In this document: positions 47,771-60,000 of the stretch, one piece after another | Layout: every line of letters starts with the position of its first letter | Numbering within the stretch: the first letter of the stretch is position 1 | Assembly (NCBI RefSeq): GCF_029227915.1 | Contig: NC_079883.1 | Location: 5,210,001-5,270,000 of the forward strand | Origin: Hydractinia symbiolongicarpus | Lineage: Eukaryota > Cnidaria > Hydrozoa > Anthoathecata > Hydractiniidae | Direction of reading: 5' to 3' | DNA: 60,000 bases | Position numbers and translations under genes: made by a program | Notes under the pieces: generated by a model | What the model was told of the DNA's origin: nothing | The model's input: only the letters and a program-made list of their open reading frames with translations | Databases searched by the model: none

Positions 47771-50700
47771 TCATTGTTGCTTACATTCGTTTTCATCTTG
47801 ACCTAAAAAAGAAATTTTCAGATTCTTTAGACAAATATTTTTACTTTTACAAACTTTACAAAATTTATTGTTTGAAGCACACATTTTTTATGAGCACTAC
47901 GAACGATATTAGTTTTATATGCTATGTTGAAAAAATTAAAAGAAAAAATAGAAAAAAGAAGTCCCAATAAAGTTTTGATAGCTACTTCCATACGTCTTCT
48001 AGCACTATTAGCTTTTAGGTCATGCACACAGATAAACAAATAAACGTTTAATAAATAAATTTTCCAATACACGCTTTTTCATTCATAAGAATATGCTTTA
48101 TAAAAATATCAGGCTGAGATTTCTGGTTAAAAACAATAGGTCTTTTGTTTAAAACAATAATTCTATTGTTTAAAACAATAGGTCTATTCTTTAAAACAAT
48201 AATTCTATTGTTTAAAACAATAGGTGTATTGTTTAAAACAATAGAGAAATAAGAATAATTACAAGCCTAGTTAGAATTTTGGTATTCTCATAAAAAAGGT
48301 GTATTTGCTTCCTGGTCATTCACACAAACAAACAATTGTCAAATAAAAAACTAAATTTCCTACTTTTTGAAGGCTCCAAATTAACTTTGTACTTTGTACT
48401 GCTGCTACCTAGATGTGAAAAAAAGTATGAGATAAAGTTAATCTTAAACTAATCCCCAGCTCTTTCTTTTCCTTTATAATTTCACTTTACTTTAGGATAA
48501 GCAAAATGAGGGCCTGTTTTGTAAAAACGGATGGGGTTGCTCTATATTCCGGAGTAAATTATACCTTCTTAGATTACTTGCTTGAAGTAAGACAGATCAT
48601 TTAAACAAACAGAAAGTAACATGGACATACAAAAAACAAGAACCTAGTAGCATAATCAAAAACAAAAACATAATGTAACATATGCAAAAAAGTCCATTCC
48701 TTATAAATACATGCCTTAAAGAAAGAAAATAGACTCGTTGGTAGAGGACTAATGTTGTTTTATAGTTTTAACGTTATTTTTTTTTCGTTAGCTGACAAGG
48801 TTACATGATTATGTACACTAAGTTACTGATAGTCCCTCCTTAAGCAATTTGTTGTAACTATTTAACATCGCTTGTTGGTAAATTACATATATTTTTTTAG
48901 AAACAAAAAAATGCTTTCTGATGTCTTTCAGTTTAAATCAATAGTGTTTGAGTTATATCTGCATATCAGTTACAGAATAAAGATAATAGCTTGAAATTAA
49001 AATAAGAAGAATGGGCTTCCTAAAAATAAGGACAAAAGCAAAGATTCAAAACAAAATCATCCAGCAAGGGACTGAACTCTAGACCTGGTAGTTAAGTTGC
49101 TAAAAAGAAAATAAAAACATTTCAGGATGATTAAAACCCTGCCAAAAACATCCCAGTGTTCACCCACAATGACTTATTTTCGCAGGCGACTACGCTGGGC
49201 GGAATCTTTTAAAATCTCCTGACGGAAGATATAGAAAAAGACCGGCCAGAGTGTTGACGACACCCATTAATATGTTCAATAAAGTTGCTTAACATTTTAG
49301 TACAGTTGCTTACATATATAAAACACACGTATATCTGATTCTCTATTATAGTTGAGGTGCATTAGTTACAACGTAAAAAAAGTTAGCTAGCCAACTGGGG
49401 TAGTTTTCTCACAGTAAAAAGTTTTTATTTTTGGTAGCTTCCACACACCATGATCACGTACAAAAGCCGTGAAGAAATGGCTTATTGAGAGGAGATATAT
49501 CCTAATTAATGAGGCTCTCCTTCAAGGTTAAATTCAAATAATCACTGTCATTGCATAATACGGTAAAATACAAAATCACGGAGCATAATCACATTCATAT
49601 CTACGATCCCGAACAGCAGACGGATGATAAGAACAGTTAACGGGTTTATCGGTAATATGCGATATCCTCTAAGTGCTCGTATATTCTGATCTTAGCATCA
49701 AGTTAGTTGGACGTGTTGGCTAATCTCCTCGTGTAGTGAATAAATAAACAAAATTCTACCTTCATGAGGACTTTCACTTTTTCTTTTTCGTTCGCCAATC
49801 TCTTTCTTTAAAATGTCTGCTGTCATTATCTCCGTCCGTGAGTTTTCCTTCATCGAACTTAATATACTGAAATGCAAAATAGTATATGTAATAATTAAAA
49901 TATGGATCCAAAAATCTCTAAAACGAACAAATTAATTTTAGGCATATTGGCAATATATAACAAATTCTCGGAAATTTACTTTCGCGGATAAACTTGAAGT
50001 ATAATTCATATCATACCGGAAATCCGGCTTTTAACATGGTTAGCACAGGCATAAAAAACACAAATCAGGTCATTGTCGTGACTACTAAACAGCAGGATTA
50101 TTTAGGTGCATGTTCTCAAACTACATGCGTCCTAATATTTTGCATTGGAAATACCTGTACTTGCTTGGACACCACTCTCTCTCCCTCCCCCCTTGTGCTC
50201 CCCATTAATCAATTTCTCCCAGAACCCTTTTTTACGCGACTCTTGTTGTTAACAAAACTTGATTTTGTTTACTTTAATATGTCCAACAGTATCCTGACCG
50301 GGGAAACAGGACTTAACAAGACCCAGATTCCAGGATGAAAAACTAAAATTGGACGCACATGTTAAAAACGACAGTTCTTAAAAAAATAGAAATAACAACA
50401 ATACCTTCCCTCCACATCAGAGATTTTACTTTTTAAAAAATCAATTTCTTTCTCGTGAGAGTGTGCCAACTCTTTGTAATGTTTGTATCGCTCTAAAAAA
50501 AGATTGCCAGTTGAAGTATCTTTCACTATTCGCTGTTACACCAATCAGTAGATAGTGCAAGGAAACTACTGCGCGTTGAATACATGACAAAAAAAACCCC
50601 CAAAAATAAAGTCCATTAAAAAAAGAGCTTTGAGTAATTCATACCGAATGCTTTAGTTAGACCGTCCGTAACTCTGTTCATTTCAACATCTCTTTTTTTG

Positions 50701-53700
50701 ATTTCACACTGGAATTCGTTTTGTTTCGTTGTTAGTGTCGTCTCTGCAGCTGTCATTCTATCTAAAGGTTTGAGAAAAAATAGATACAAGAACAGTAAAC
50801 ATACTCAAAGCTCAATCAAAAATATGCTTATTAGAAACATATTCTTTCACTAGGTAATGACACTGTGATGTAACAAGTACAAGGAAAAATATTGCCTTGA
50901 GGGAATTCAATTTGCGAAAAAACTATTTCTGATTTTTTTTCCTTTTACAAAAATATTAAGAAACCTCACGAAACAAGAGCATGTTTATCTACGACGGAAA
51001 ATATTTTATTTTCAATGCAAATTTGGGTATGTTAAAAAAGTTGCCTTTTCTTTTTTCAACTCAACTCGAAAATATTTATTGTCAGGTTGTGGATAAAATG
51101 TCAGACCGTTTCATGAGGTAAAAATATCACATGAAAATACTACTAATAAAAGCACGCAGAAAGAGCGACGAAGATATTTTCTCTCCGAGTTTTATATGTT
51201 AACGGTTTTTTTGTCAGTTTTGCATTTTTTGCAGTTTCTAAGACAGCCATATTTCTTTTGATATTTTCACGTTATCGATTTCGTTTAACTTTTCTTAATC
51301 AATTTTGGGTGTGTTTTCCATATGAGGAGCTTTTATAAAAAGTTATGGATAACGTCGTTGCAGATAGTCCCTGTTCTTGTTTCGTAAATCCACTATTACA
51401 CCTTGTAAAATAATTCCAGCAAAAATGCACAACACCAATAAATTTGACAGAAAAATTATAAATTATCTATCTATAGATTAACAAGCATTTTTATAAAATA
51501 AATTTCCAATAATTAAAAATAAAATCTTGAACTTATAAGGCAAACAACTCCCCAATGTGTAACAGGTTTTCTTGTATCACTGACATTAAAAACAAAAACT
51601 TACTGAAAGCCGTTTTGAGTCCGTTAGTTATTCTTTCGATTTCTGCTTCTTGTTTTGTTACTTTTTGTTTTAACATTTGCACTTCAGTTTCTTTGTTGGC
51701 AAAGTCTTTATTGTACTGTGGGTTACTCTCCTTCAAGGCTTTCTCCAGTTGTGGTATGCGTTCTGTTGAAATAAATCAGCTACACATTATCACAACATAC
51801 GAAAAAGCTTTACCAGGGTGGCCATTTATATTTAAATTAAAATTCCAGGGGACGGTTTATTCTTAAGGCTGATTTTTAACCCTTTTTTCTTTTAAAAAAA
51901 GATTCCACGTTCCAAGCATGACAAAAAATAAATCCAATACTAAAACACGACACTTATTAAAATTTATATTAGAAAGATGACAGCCATGTCATCATACTCA
52001 ACGCTATCTAGTACACCTAGTTCATTTAACACCAAGAACAATAACAAACCATTAGAACGGTCCAGTGACGGACATACACGCTATTATTCCATATTATTAC
52101 CAAATATTAACAAATTCATTGTATGACAAATTAATTTTGCAAACATTGTAAGTAAACAAACCATATCTGTATTACTTCTCTAAAAATTGGCTCATAACTA
52201 ATCTCGTTTTTATGTAATTTCGTATTTTGGTATATATATTCCGCGGAACAAAAATGGATATGGTAATAGGTCTATTCCTGCAAATGCGTAGCAGGGTTTG
52301 CCCCTGAGCCCGGGAAACTTGAATAGTCTGAAATTAAAAAGGGTTCTTGGAAAAGCTTAAAAAACCATCTGAAAAGGATCTAGCAATGTATAAATAAGTC
52401 ATTTAATTTAATGGTTTCTTAATTCCCTAATTTGGCCCGTCCTTTTGACTTTAATGCAAAAAAATACCAAAAAATGTCTAATGGATGTTATACGAAGGTA
52501 TAGGGGAAACAATATTGTCGATCCACCTTTTACGAAGGTACAAAAGAAATGATATTGTCGATACACCTTTTACGAAGGTACAAAAGGAATGATATTTTCG
52601 ATACACACTTTATCTATGTATGGAACATTAGATATAACTCAATCAATAGTGCCTTTCAAAAACATTGACCGGATAGCTTTCCTGTTCGTTACTAAATCTT
52701 TTCGTCATCATTTCGAATTGCATGCCATCATAATCAAAAGCCTAATTTAAATGGGTTAGGTGCATTACAAAGTAGCAGGCACGAAATTAACAGGTTATTA
52801 GTTTAACAGATTCGCTTTGTACTGAGTTGTCAGCATAAGAACAGAGGAAGAGTTAACGAGATTGTGGACCACGATGCTCTTATAAAACGTGTGTATAGGT
52901 GACCTACTTGCTGCATTGTTCAAATTCTGTTGTAGCAAGTTGTTTTCTTTTATTTTTCTCGTATACTGTTCCTGTAATAGTTCGTTCTCTTTTTCCAGTT
53001 TAAACTTGGCACCCTCGAGGGCGGAAACCATTTCTTCCCATTCTTGAAGATCGGCCTGGCCGCTTGGGCGTCGTATGTTCTTGATTGACGATTTCAATCT
53101 CTTTATTTCAGCTAAAAAACATTCAAAATTAGACATAATGCGTGGAATGAAAGTAAGTGAACAAAAACAAGTGCAAATACGAAAATTAGGTTCAATAAAG
53201 AACCAGCCCATATACGCTTTAGTTTTTCGCATTGCTACTAAAATTGAATCGAATTATTTATTTATATTCCTTTAAAGTTGCTTGGACAAAGTGGCATCTG
53301 AAGATTAATCTCCGAGTGAATGCCATAGCTAATGTAAACACACAGTACTAATACGATTAAATCTGTTAGACTAGTTTTTACTTATTTTTGTATTTTAATT
53401 TATTTATTTATCTCTATTTTAAATACTCGCTGTTTGTCTGTGAGCCAAATCTGTGACTAGCGATGGGTAAATATCTGCGTTTTTTTCATACAGATAAATT
53501 CTTGTGGATTTTTCCAAGGACTTACAGCTAGTTTGTTATACTATCTTTAAACTTGTCAAGTAAAATGATTTTCAAAAAAAAACAAACTAGAACTTTAATT
53601 TTCTAAAAGCGTCCAGAGGTAAAAAGTCAAAACCTAGCGCTCATTCTTTATAATGTGTAAAATTATGCAAAATTGAAAAGCACAAAAAGACGTACAATGC

Positions 53701-56700
53701 ACATGTCAGTAACAAACTCAAAAACAAAACTGTTCTTAAAGTAATACCAGCATAGCAGTCATTTTTCGCCTTCAATTTAGTGATTTCTTCATCTTGTTCA
53801 GATACTCTGTCCGCATAAACACCGATGTCTTCCTTTCGAAGCTGAAGTCTGTACTCAAGACGTTTCAGTTTCTCTAAAAATAAAAATAAATCGGTTAAGC
53901 AAGGTGTCCACTCCAAAGTTGACCATAATTTCTTTGACATTCCTTACTTTTTTTACTAAAAACTCTTTCCCCCTATATTTTCCTGTAGCGATTCGTAATG
54001 AACTAGCTGGCTGTTCAAGGAAGAGAATGAAATGTAATATACATGAAGAAAAAAGAGAAACAAAAGATGAAAAAAAGACAAGCTGAAGAAAAAAAGGACA
54101 TTAAAAAATATATTAAAATGAAAGCATATGCATTACAGGGACTCAGTGGATAGTTTAAATTCCTGACCTGTTCCTGACTTTTCATAAAAAGGCCAAATTT
54201 TCCTGACCTTTTTCTGACATTTCGCCAACATTTTTAAAATACCTGGCAAAGTGGGCTGTTAAGAATGATGGATTTGAATTTATAATTTGTATTTAGAATA
54301 GCCAGTCAAATGGGAAGGGATTTAGATTTTCACGAACATCGAAATGAAACAAAACAACAAAAAACACAAATGTATATGTCAATAATTGACCTAATAGATG
54401 TTCCGGTGATTTGTTGGTTTCAGTTGTGACAGATAGTACTGCATCTCCATCACTTTCTTGCATTCTTTTTACTTCGTCTTTGGACTTTCTCAACGACTCT
54501 TCCAGCTCGCTTTTTTCCTTGGTAAGTTCGTCCACTGCACGTTCTATTTGTTGTTTTTCTTTCTCTACGTCAGACAACGACATTAACTTTTCGTTCAATT
54601 CTTTCACTTCGTCCTTTAAGCGCGCTATTTCTTCACCATACCTCACCTGTTCTTCTTCATTATCATTTCGGTCGTCCTTTATATTTTGTTTCAACTCATC
54701 TAATTTCCGTAACAGAACACCTCTTTCTTCCTCTATCGTGGCGTTTTCAGCTTGTAGTTTTTTTAAGGAGGACATCAACTCAAAGGAGTGCGCCTCAGTT
54801 TGCTCGCTTCTTCTCTCGTAAGCTTTTTTGGCCAGATTTTTTTCTTCGTCACAACTCTTCTTCTCCTCTTCTAACTGCTGTTGAAGTTGCTCAATTTCAC
54901 ATTTCATATTGTCAACCGTATTAACCAAACCATTTATCTCGTTCTGCTTAGCAAAGACTTCTTCAGACTGCTTCTTCAATTCTTCGCAAGATGTTGTGTA
55001 TTTCGTTTCGTACTCTTCAATTTCTTCCACTTTTTTTGCAAGCAACGCTTCCATGCTTTGCAAGTTTTCTTCTGCGCTAGACTTAAGGTCTACAGTTAGA
55101 CAGAAAAATATAAAAATTATTAGCTACATTAATCCCCGAAAGTTTTCAAAATTTCGAATAAAATACAAAATACATTCTCTATAAATTTAACGAGTTAACA
55201 GTTTGTTGTAACATTAAAGAGGCCGCAGGCATAAATTGCTTGTGGCCTCCTTGACTAGGCATAACTTTTGCTCGCCATGTAATTGAGTGCTGAAAATTTG
55301 TGACTTGTACTAACCTTTATTGGGGCTTAAAATGAAAAAAATTTATTCCGAAAAATTCTATACTTTGCGGGGGGTATTGCATTTTTGAACAGGGTTAATG
55401 TTTTGTAAATTGCCAACATGCATGAAGTGCTGTAAGATGTTGTATTGGTTATATAATTTTTTATTACACGTATATTCGTGACCAGGTGGTTACTAAGGTG
55501 TTGCTAAGGAGATATATGGGTCTAAGGTATAAAATACAGACCTAGATTAACTAACATAAACATCAGCATTTTCTGAAAAACAGATTCAAATTTTTTTGCA
55601 CAAACATGACGTCATCATTTATCCTAATGTTGTCATTAAAGTTGTTTTTTTTTATATATGAAATCAATTGTTTTCTATTGAGTGAATAAGTCTACTAAAA
55701 ATTAAGGACGTATCGTTAGCAATGCTTGAGAAATTCAAATAGATTGCAAAATTGGGAAAATGACCCATTTCAGGCAAGCGTGACGTCATTTGTGATTCCA
55801 ATGACGTCATCACATTAATCTGTTCGTATAAGACGTACAAGTTTTATCACTTAAGCATAAGTATTTCTGGATTTATGACAAAGCTGTTAGCAATTTCGCA
55901 CAATTAATTGAATACAATACATTTTCACGGTGGAGACTAACTTAAAGATTTACTTTAAAAACCCTTAAAGGGAACCCAAGGTATAAAATGATGTTGGGCT
56001 TATATTATAGAGCTTAAAAAGTTGGTTTTCTAAATTTTTTGAAAAGCGCTTTTTTTATTCTTAAGATATTCACATTTAAGGAATTTCAGATTTAATTATG
56101 TTGCATAAATTATGATGTCATATTTAAGTAAGAGCAAATTCTGAAATTTTCTGTCATCAGTAATTTTAGACCTGTTAAGGGATGTTCATTCAAACTTTAT
56201 CAATGCATAGATTTTATAAAGGTGAATTGATAAACATAATTTTTTTGCCAAAATGACACTCGCTAAGTAAATACTCACGCTTATGTTCATCACAGATAGT
56301 ACGAAACTCTTTGTTCTTCTTCTCCAACTGAACAATAACCTCACATTTCTCTGCCAGTTCCTTTTCACCATCGCGAAACTGTTGTTGCAGATTTAACAAC
56401 TCTAACTCAACTTCCGATAACTTCGCACTCTTTGTTTCCAATTGTTCTTTGTAAGCTCGAGTAACATCTTCATGTTTCAACAATGAATCGTTCTCTCTTT
56501 GCAGATTAGCAAGTTCGTCTTGTAGCGTACCGACTTCAGACTTTAAGTCAATTCGTGATTGTTCCAATTGTTGCATTTGTGAAACTTGTTGGGTTTTTTC
56601 ATCTAATAGTTCTTGACACCTAGATTCATTGTATTCCTTCTTTGTTTGAAGATTTTCAGCAAGTGTCTTTAACTTTTCATTATCTGACAGCAGAGCATCA

Positions 56701-59700
56701 ATCTGTTGTTGCAATTCGTCGTGCTTGTTGCTCAACTCCAAATAAGCCTCGCATTTTTTTTCAAAAGCGCTCTGTAGGACTTGCCCTTCTTCTCCTTGTG
56801 ATTCAATCACGTCTTTTAATGTCTCGATATCTAAAATAATATACAAAACTGGCAAAAATTTTCTGGGACCTTTTTTGGTAAATTATCATATAAAAACTTT
56901 CAACCAAATATAACCAAAAAAATATAAAATGAATATAAAACAGCTGATTTTACTATTTTCTTTATTCCTAAAAACTTGTTAAGTCAAGTATGGAATTGTC
57001 ACACTGTTCAATAAAAAATGCCCTTTTTATTAATATTACAGCTGCCTATAATCACAATGAAGCCAAAGCCAACATAGCTTACATGTTCCTAAAAATTAAA
57101 AAAAAATTACTTGCTCTGGTTTAAAAACATATCCGGGAGCAAATATCCCGTAATAGGTTGATCCGGACAAGGTACTTACCTGATTCCAAACTCTTTTTCT
57201 CACTCACGTAAGTCTCCAAAGAAATTTGTAGTTCTGCTAACTGCTTTTCCTTACTTTCTCCATTCTCAGCTTGCTTTTGCAATGAAGCTATTTGCAGATT
57301 TAGTGAGGCAATCTGATCAGTCAGTTGTTGCTTCTCACCTGAAGAACACACACAATGAAGGTGTATTACACACAAGCAACAGATAGACATGGTCTGTTAT
57401 AGGATGGTAATAACAAATACGCAGTGAGTTAAATACTTAACACATTGACCTCAAAAATAAATGATGGTAGAAAATGTGAATTTTTAGTGCTTTTTTCCTA
57501 AAATACCATCTTTAACTCCAGAAGGTACTATTACTTAGATGATACTAGTGAATAAAATTTATTATTCAAGGTTAGTTGGTGATGGTGTATTCCAGATGTT
57601 GACTGTTAAAGGAGAATCATTATTTGTTTGTATTTACAACACAATGAATTGGCTACAACACCATGAATTGGTTTAATACTATGTCTTTTTAAAGGTTGAA
57701 GACAAATAGTCACTTGGGAAGATAATGTACAGGTTAACTTATACTGTATATATGTCTCACATTATGCATTATTGTTTCGATAACAATCGTTTATTATTTT
57801 CAGGTATTTTTCTTTTAGGTACACGTAATGATGCATGTTGCATCGCATGCAGGTAAAGAAAAATTCCTGGGGAAAAAAAATGTTGAAATAATAATGTTGT
57901 CGATTATTTTATTTTGTCACATTTAACAAATTGTTGCAGCAGCATCATCCAGGTTCATTTTTTTGTATCCAGAATTCTTGATTTTTTTATTTCCTACACG
58001 ACAACATCCTCAGGCAAATGAAGAGGCCACTACTTATGCCCGAAACATTCTATCATCTTACTTGACCTCTATGCTGCACAATCACCTTATTAAAAAATGA
58101 GGGAAAATTGGTCACTTGCAATAAATTGGGTTTCATTTTCACTGATCAAATTTGTGAATTAGTCATTTTTTACTGACTAAAATTTCCACCCTGTTTTATC
58201 ACTTATTTTAACTATTCAAATCCAATCTAAACAATACCAAACATCGCGAGTTTACTTAAAACCTACTCTGAAATAACGGAAACTACCACAACAAATTTCC
58301 TGAATATACCCTTGTACAAAAAGGTTTTGTGAACTAGACAGTTTTTGTTACAGTATAATAATAAGAAAAAAAAACTTACCATCAAAGTCTTTATTGCAAC
58401 TACTAAATTCATGTAAACGTTTTTTTAATTCCATAATCTCCTCCTTGAACCCATCTATCTCTTCAGTCATCTTCAGCTTCTCCTCCGACAAACTTTCCAA
58501 CAACTCTTCAATGGACGACTTTTCAATAATTAATAATTCCACCTCGTTTTCATGTTTTGTAATTAACTCTTTCAGAGTGGAGATCTCCCCCATATGCGTA
58601 TTTATCTGCTGTATGTACTCATTTGTCTCCTGCCGCAGTTCTTTATTTGTTTGCTGGAGTTGAACTATTTCCTCTTGAAGCTTGGTAACAGTAAGCTCGA
58701 ACTCGTTACTCGTTTGGGCATTCTCAAGCTCTTCTTTCAGCTCAGCAATCACAACATTTTGACTCTCAAGCTCTTCCTTCACCTTATGTGCTTCAGTAAC
58801 AACTTCATTGAGTTCAAGATGTTCTTGTTGATATTTTGCGTTTTCCTCTTTCATTTCTCTAATTCTTTGTTGAATTTGTGAAATTTTGTCTTCTCTTGTT
58901 TGTAAATCGGAGATGTCATTCTGAAACTCATTCATCAAGATTTCTTCCAGCTGTCGAGCTTCATGAATAGCAACTTGCATTTCCTTGTTTTCCTCTTCCT
59001 TATGTTCAGATTCAAATGTTTCTTCAACCTTTAACTCTACATTTGCAGACACCCTTTCATCTGTTGGAGAAGTTTCACTGTTCTCGTTTTTAAAATGTTT
59101 TCGTTCATTACTAACATCATTCATTTCCTGTAATTTAATACTTAGATGGGCAATCTCGCTTTGTAGTTGCACCACAAGGTTTTCATGCGTTGTAAGTTTT
59201 TCACTCAAACAAAAATGCTCATCAACACGACAAGCAGGCATTGTTTCAAGATGTTGAAGTTTTTCTTCTAATGCTGACTGTTCTATCAGCACATTTTCAT
59301 ATTTAGCTTTGTATTCTTCGAGTTCTGCTTGAAATTCTTTATCATGGCGCTCTATTTCTTTATGCTGCTCAGAATCTTCTGTTGTGGCAAGCTTTTCAGT
59401 AAGCTCCTGCAATTGCAATTCCAGTGAAGCATATGACTCATCCCTTTTTAAAAGGCTATCTTTTATTTCAATAAGATTATTTTCCTTCACAGTTAGAGCA
59501 GACGTGAGTTCGTCAATTCTACCAGACAACTGGTCTCGATCGCTACCTTGCTCCACACTATTTCGCAACTCTTCCTCCTTTTGTTCAAGAAGTGTTTGGA
59601 ATTCTTTTATCTTTGACTCGCATTCACCTAAATTAGTAGTTTGTTTTGTTAGCTCATATTCAAGCTCCTTGTTTTCATTTTCATATTTCAAAATTGTCGA

Positions 59701-60000
59701 TTCGTTTTCCTTTATTTTAGTTTCATAGTCGCCTAATATATTAATTTTTTCTTCTAAAGTCAATTTTAATTTCTCCACTTCCACCTTCAAAGCATTCTTA
59801 TCTGCTTCGTTATTTATTATCAAATTATTGCTTTCCTCAATTCTCACTTGCAGTTCAAATTTTTCACTTTCATGAGAGGCCATCTTTTCCTGTATATCAC
59901 GAATTCTCGTTTCCATTTCGAGTTTTTCAGTTTGAGATTTGTCCACTATGTCTTTCAGTGAAGAAATGTCATCTGCACCAACCATGTCATAAAGTTCTTT
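47771..60000 (-). CDS. very long coiled-coil protein, C-terminal 1287 residues
   Basis: Exons in transcript order: beyond 60000 to 58380, 57338-57180, 56830-56279, 55089-54391, 53873-53748, 53111-52908, 51762-51604, 50761-50645, 50492-50405, 49866-49760, 47802-47771. The visible part is nearly all heptad-rich Glu/Lys/Leu/Gln coiled coil (for example LQQQLEEEKKSCDEEKNLAK) with almost no Pro or Gly, ending SESPHEGQDENECKQQ. No GRIP, motor, membrane span or other globular domain is seen, so the family (golgin, centrosomal, TPR-like or other) cannot be named. Introns between exons 60000-58380 and 50492-50405 are all phase 1. The last exon is inferred from phase and a good acceptor: total 3864 nt, exactly 1288 codons with stop. 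The N-terminus is outside the window. Confidence 0.85.
48126..48246. repeat. 21-bp tandem repeat, about 6 units
   Basis: GTTTAAAACAATA(AT/GG)TCTATT repeats with a 21-bp period from 48126 to 48246. Variants AATAATTCTATT and AATAGGTCTATT alternate, giving a 42-bp higher-order period. Each junction ATTGTTTAAAACAAT is nearly self-complementary, so the array can form strings of hairpins. It lies in the last intron of the coiled-coil gene. Confidence 0.9.
48247..49759 (-). other. last intron of the coiled-coil gene, no other gene seen
   Basis: AT-rich with no supported exon. A short stretch at 49060-49105 has tRNA-like words on the minus strand but no complete tRNA. Confidence 0.4.
52481..52610. 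repeat. 40-bp tandem repeat, three units
   Basis: TACGAAGGTA occurs at 52491, 52531 and 52571, each followed by (C/T)A(A/G)(A/G)(A/G)G(A/G)AA and ATATTGTCGAT or ATATTTTCGAT, with a 40-bp period. It is intronic in the coiled-coil gene (between 52908 and 51762). Confidence 0.9.
53903..54265. mobile_element. hAT-like short dispersed repeat, copy 2
   Basis: It shares with 24123-24459 the ordered words GGTGTCCA, ATGAACTAGCT, CAAGGAAGA, ACATGAAGAAAAAAG, GACAAGCTGAAG, GCATATGCATTACAGGG, TTCCTGAC and CAAATTTTCCTGAC. Its ends are more degraded. It lies in the intron between coiled-coil exons 54391 and 53873. The two copies share orientation relative to the plus strand. Confidence 0.6.

Noticed and set aside
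49060-49105. tRNA or SINE-like sequence on the minus strand (AACTACCAGGTCTAGAGTTC)
   Set aside because: It has words like an anticodon arm and B box but no A box, no acceptor-stem pairing and no clear ends.
58394-59728. Long Ser/Phe-rich plus-strand ORFs (also at 54411-54821)
   Set aside because: They are antisense shadows of the Glu/Lys-rich coiled-coil exons (GAA/AAG codons read as TTC/CTT).

Overview
This is an intron-rich, AT-rich animal genome segment. Spliceosomal introns, a TOG-array ciliary protein, protein kinase D and acid ceramidase mark it as metazoan. The repeat types (a decayed family-B DNA polymerase element, a LINE ending in an ATG repeat, a Penelope-like remnant, many small foldback elements) suggest a cnidarian; that placement is inference. 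There are no operons and no CRISPR or prokaryotic features. Most readable ORFs are exons, repeat remnants or antisense shadows of exons. || Layout. 1-607: 3' end of a non-LTR retrotransposon. 1265-1530: decayed Penelope-like reverse transcriptase on the minus strand. 2242-8050 (+): 3' part of protein kinase D (second C1 half, PH, kinase, PDZ-ligand tail) in 14 exons, followed by a 3' UTR with repeated TGTA motifs. 12066-21808 (+): complete 16-exon acid ceramidase (ASAH1-like, 386 aa). Its second intron holds a same-strand mitochondrial ribosomal protein bL35m gene (15905-16317), a LINE copy and a foldback element. 23416-37079 (-): complete 16-exon TOGARAM1/crescerin gene (1696 aa, four TOG domains), convergent with ASAH1. 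37160-47080: repeat-dominated island with degenerate tandem repeats, a 173-bp tandem duplication, a decayed polymerase-bearing element (about 40060-44250, visibly more GC-rich) and several 'CAACCTCGT' MITEs. 47085-47408 (+): an intronless 107-aa ORF of unknown function starting MGCVC, a likely lipid-anchored protein. 47771-60000 (-): the 3' 1287 codons of a very long coiled-coil protein whose N-terminus lies beyond the window. || Exon models were built by hand from splice sites, phase and family similarity. Each model sums to an intact frame: PRKD 592 codons including stop, ASAH1 387, TOGARAM1 1697, coiled-coil 1288. The genes do not form a pathway: they cover signalling at membranes, lysosomal ceramide breakdown, mitochondrial translation, ciliary microtubules and a structural coiled-coil. 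The least-known items are the MGCVC orphan, the polymerase element with its possible MITE derivatives, and a minisatellite built from copies of a 3' splice site.
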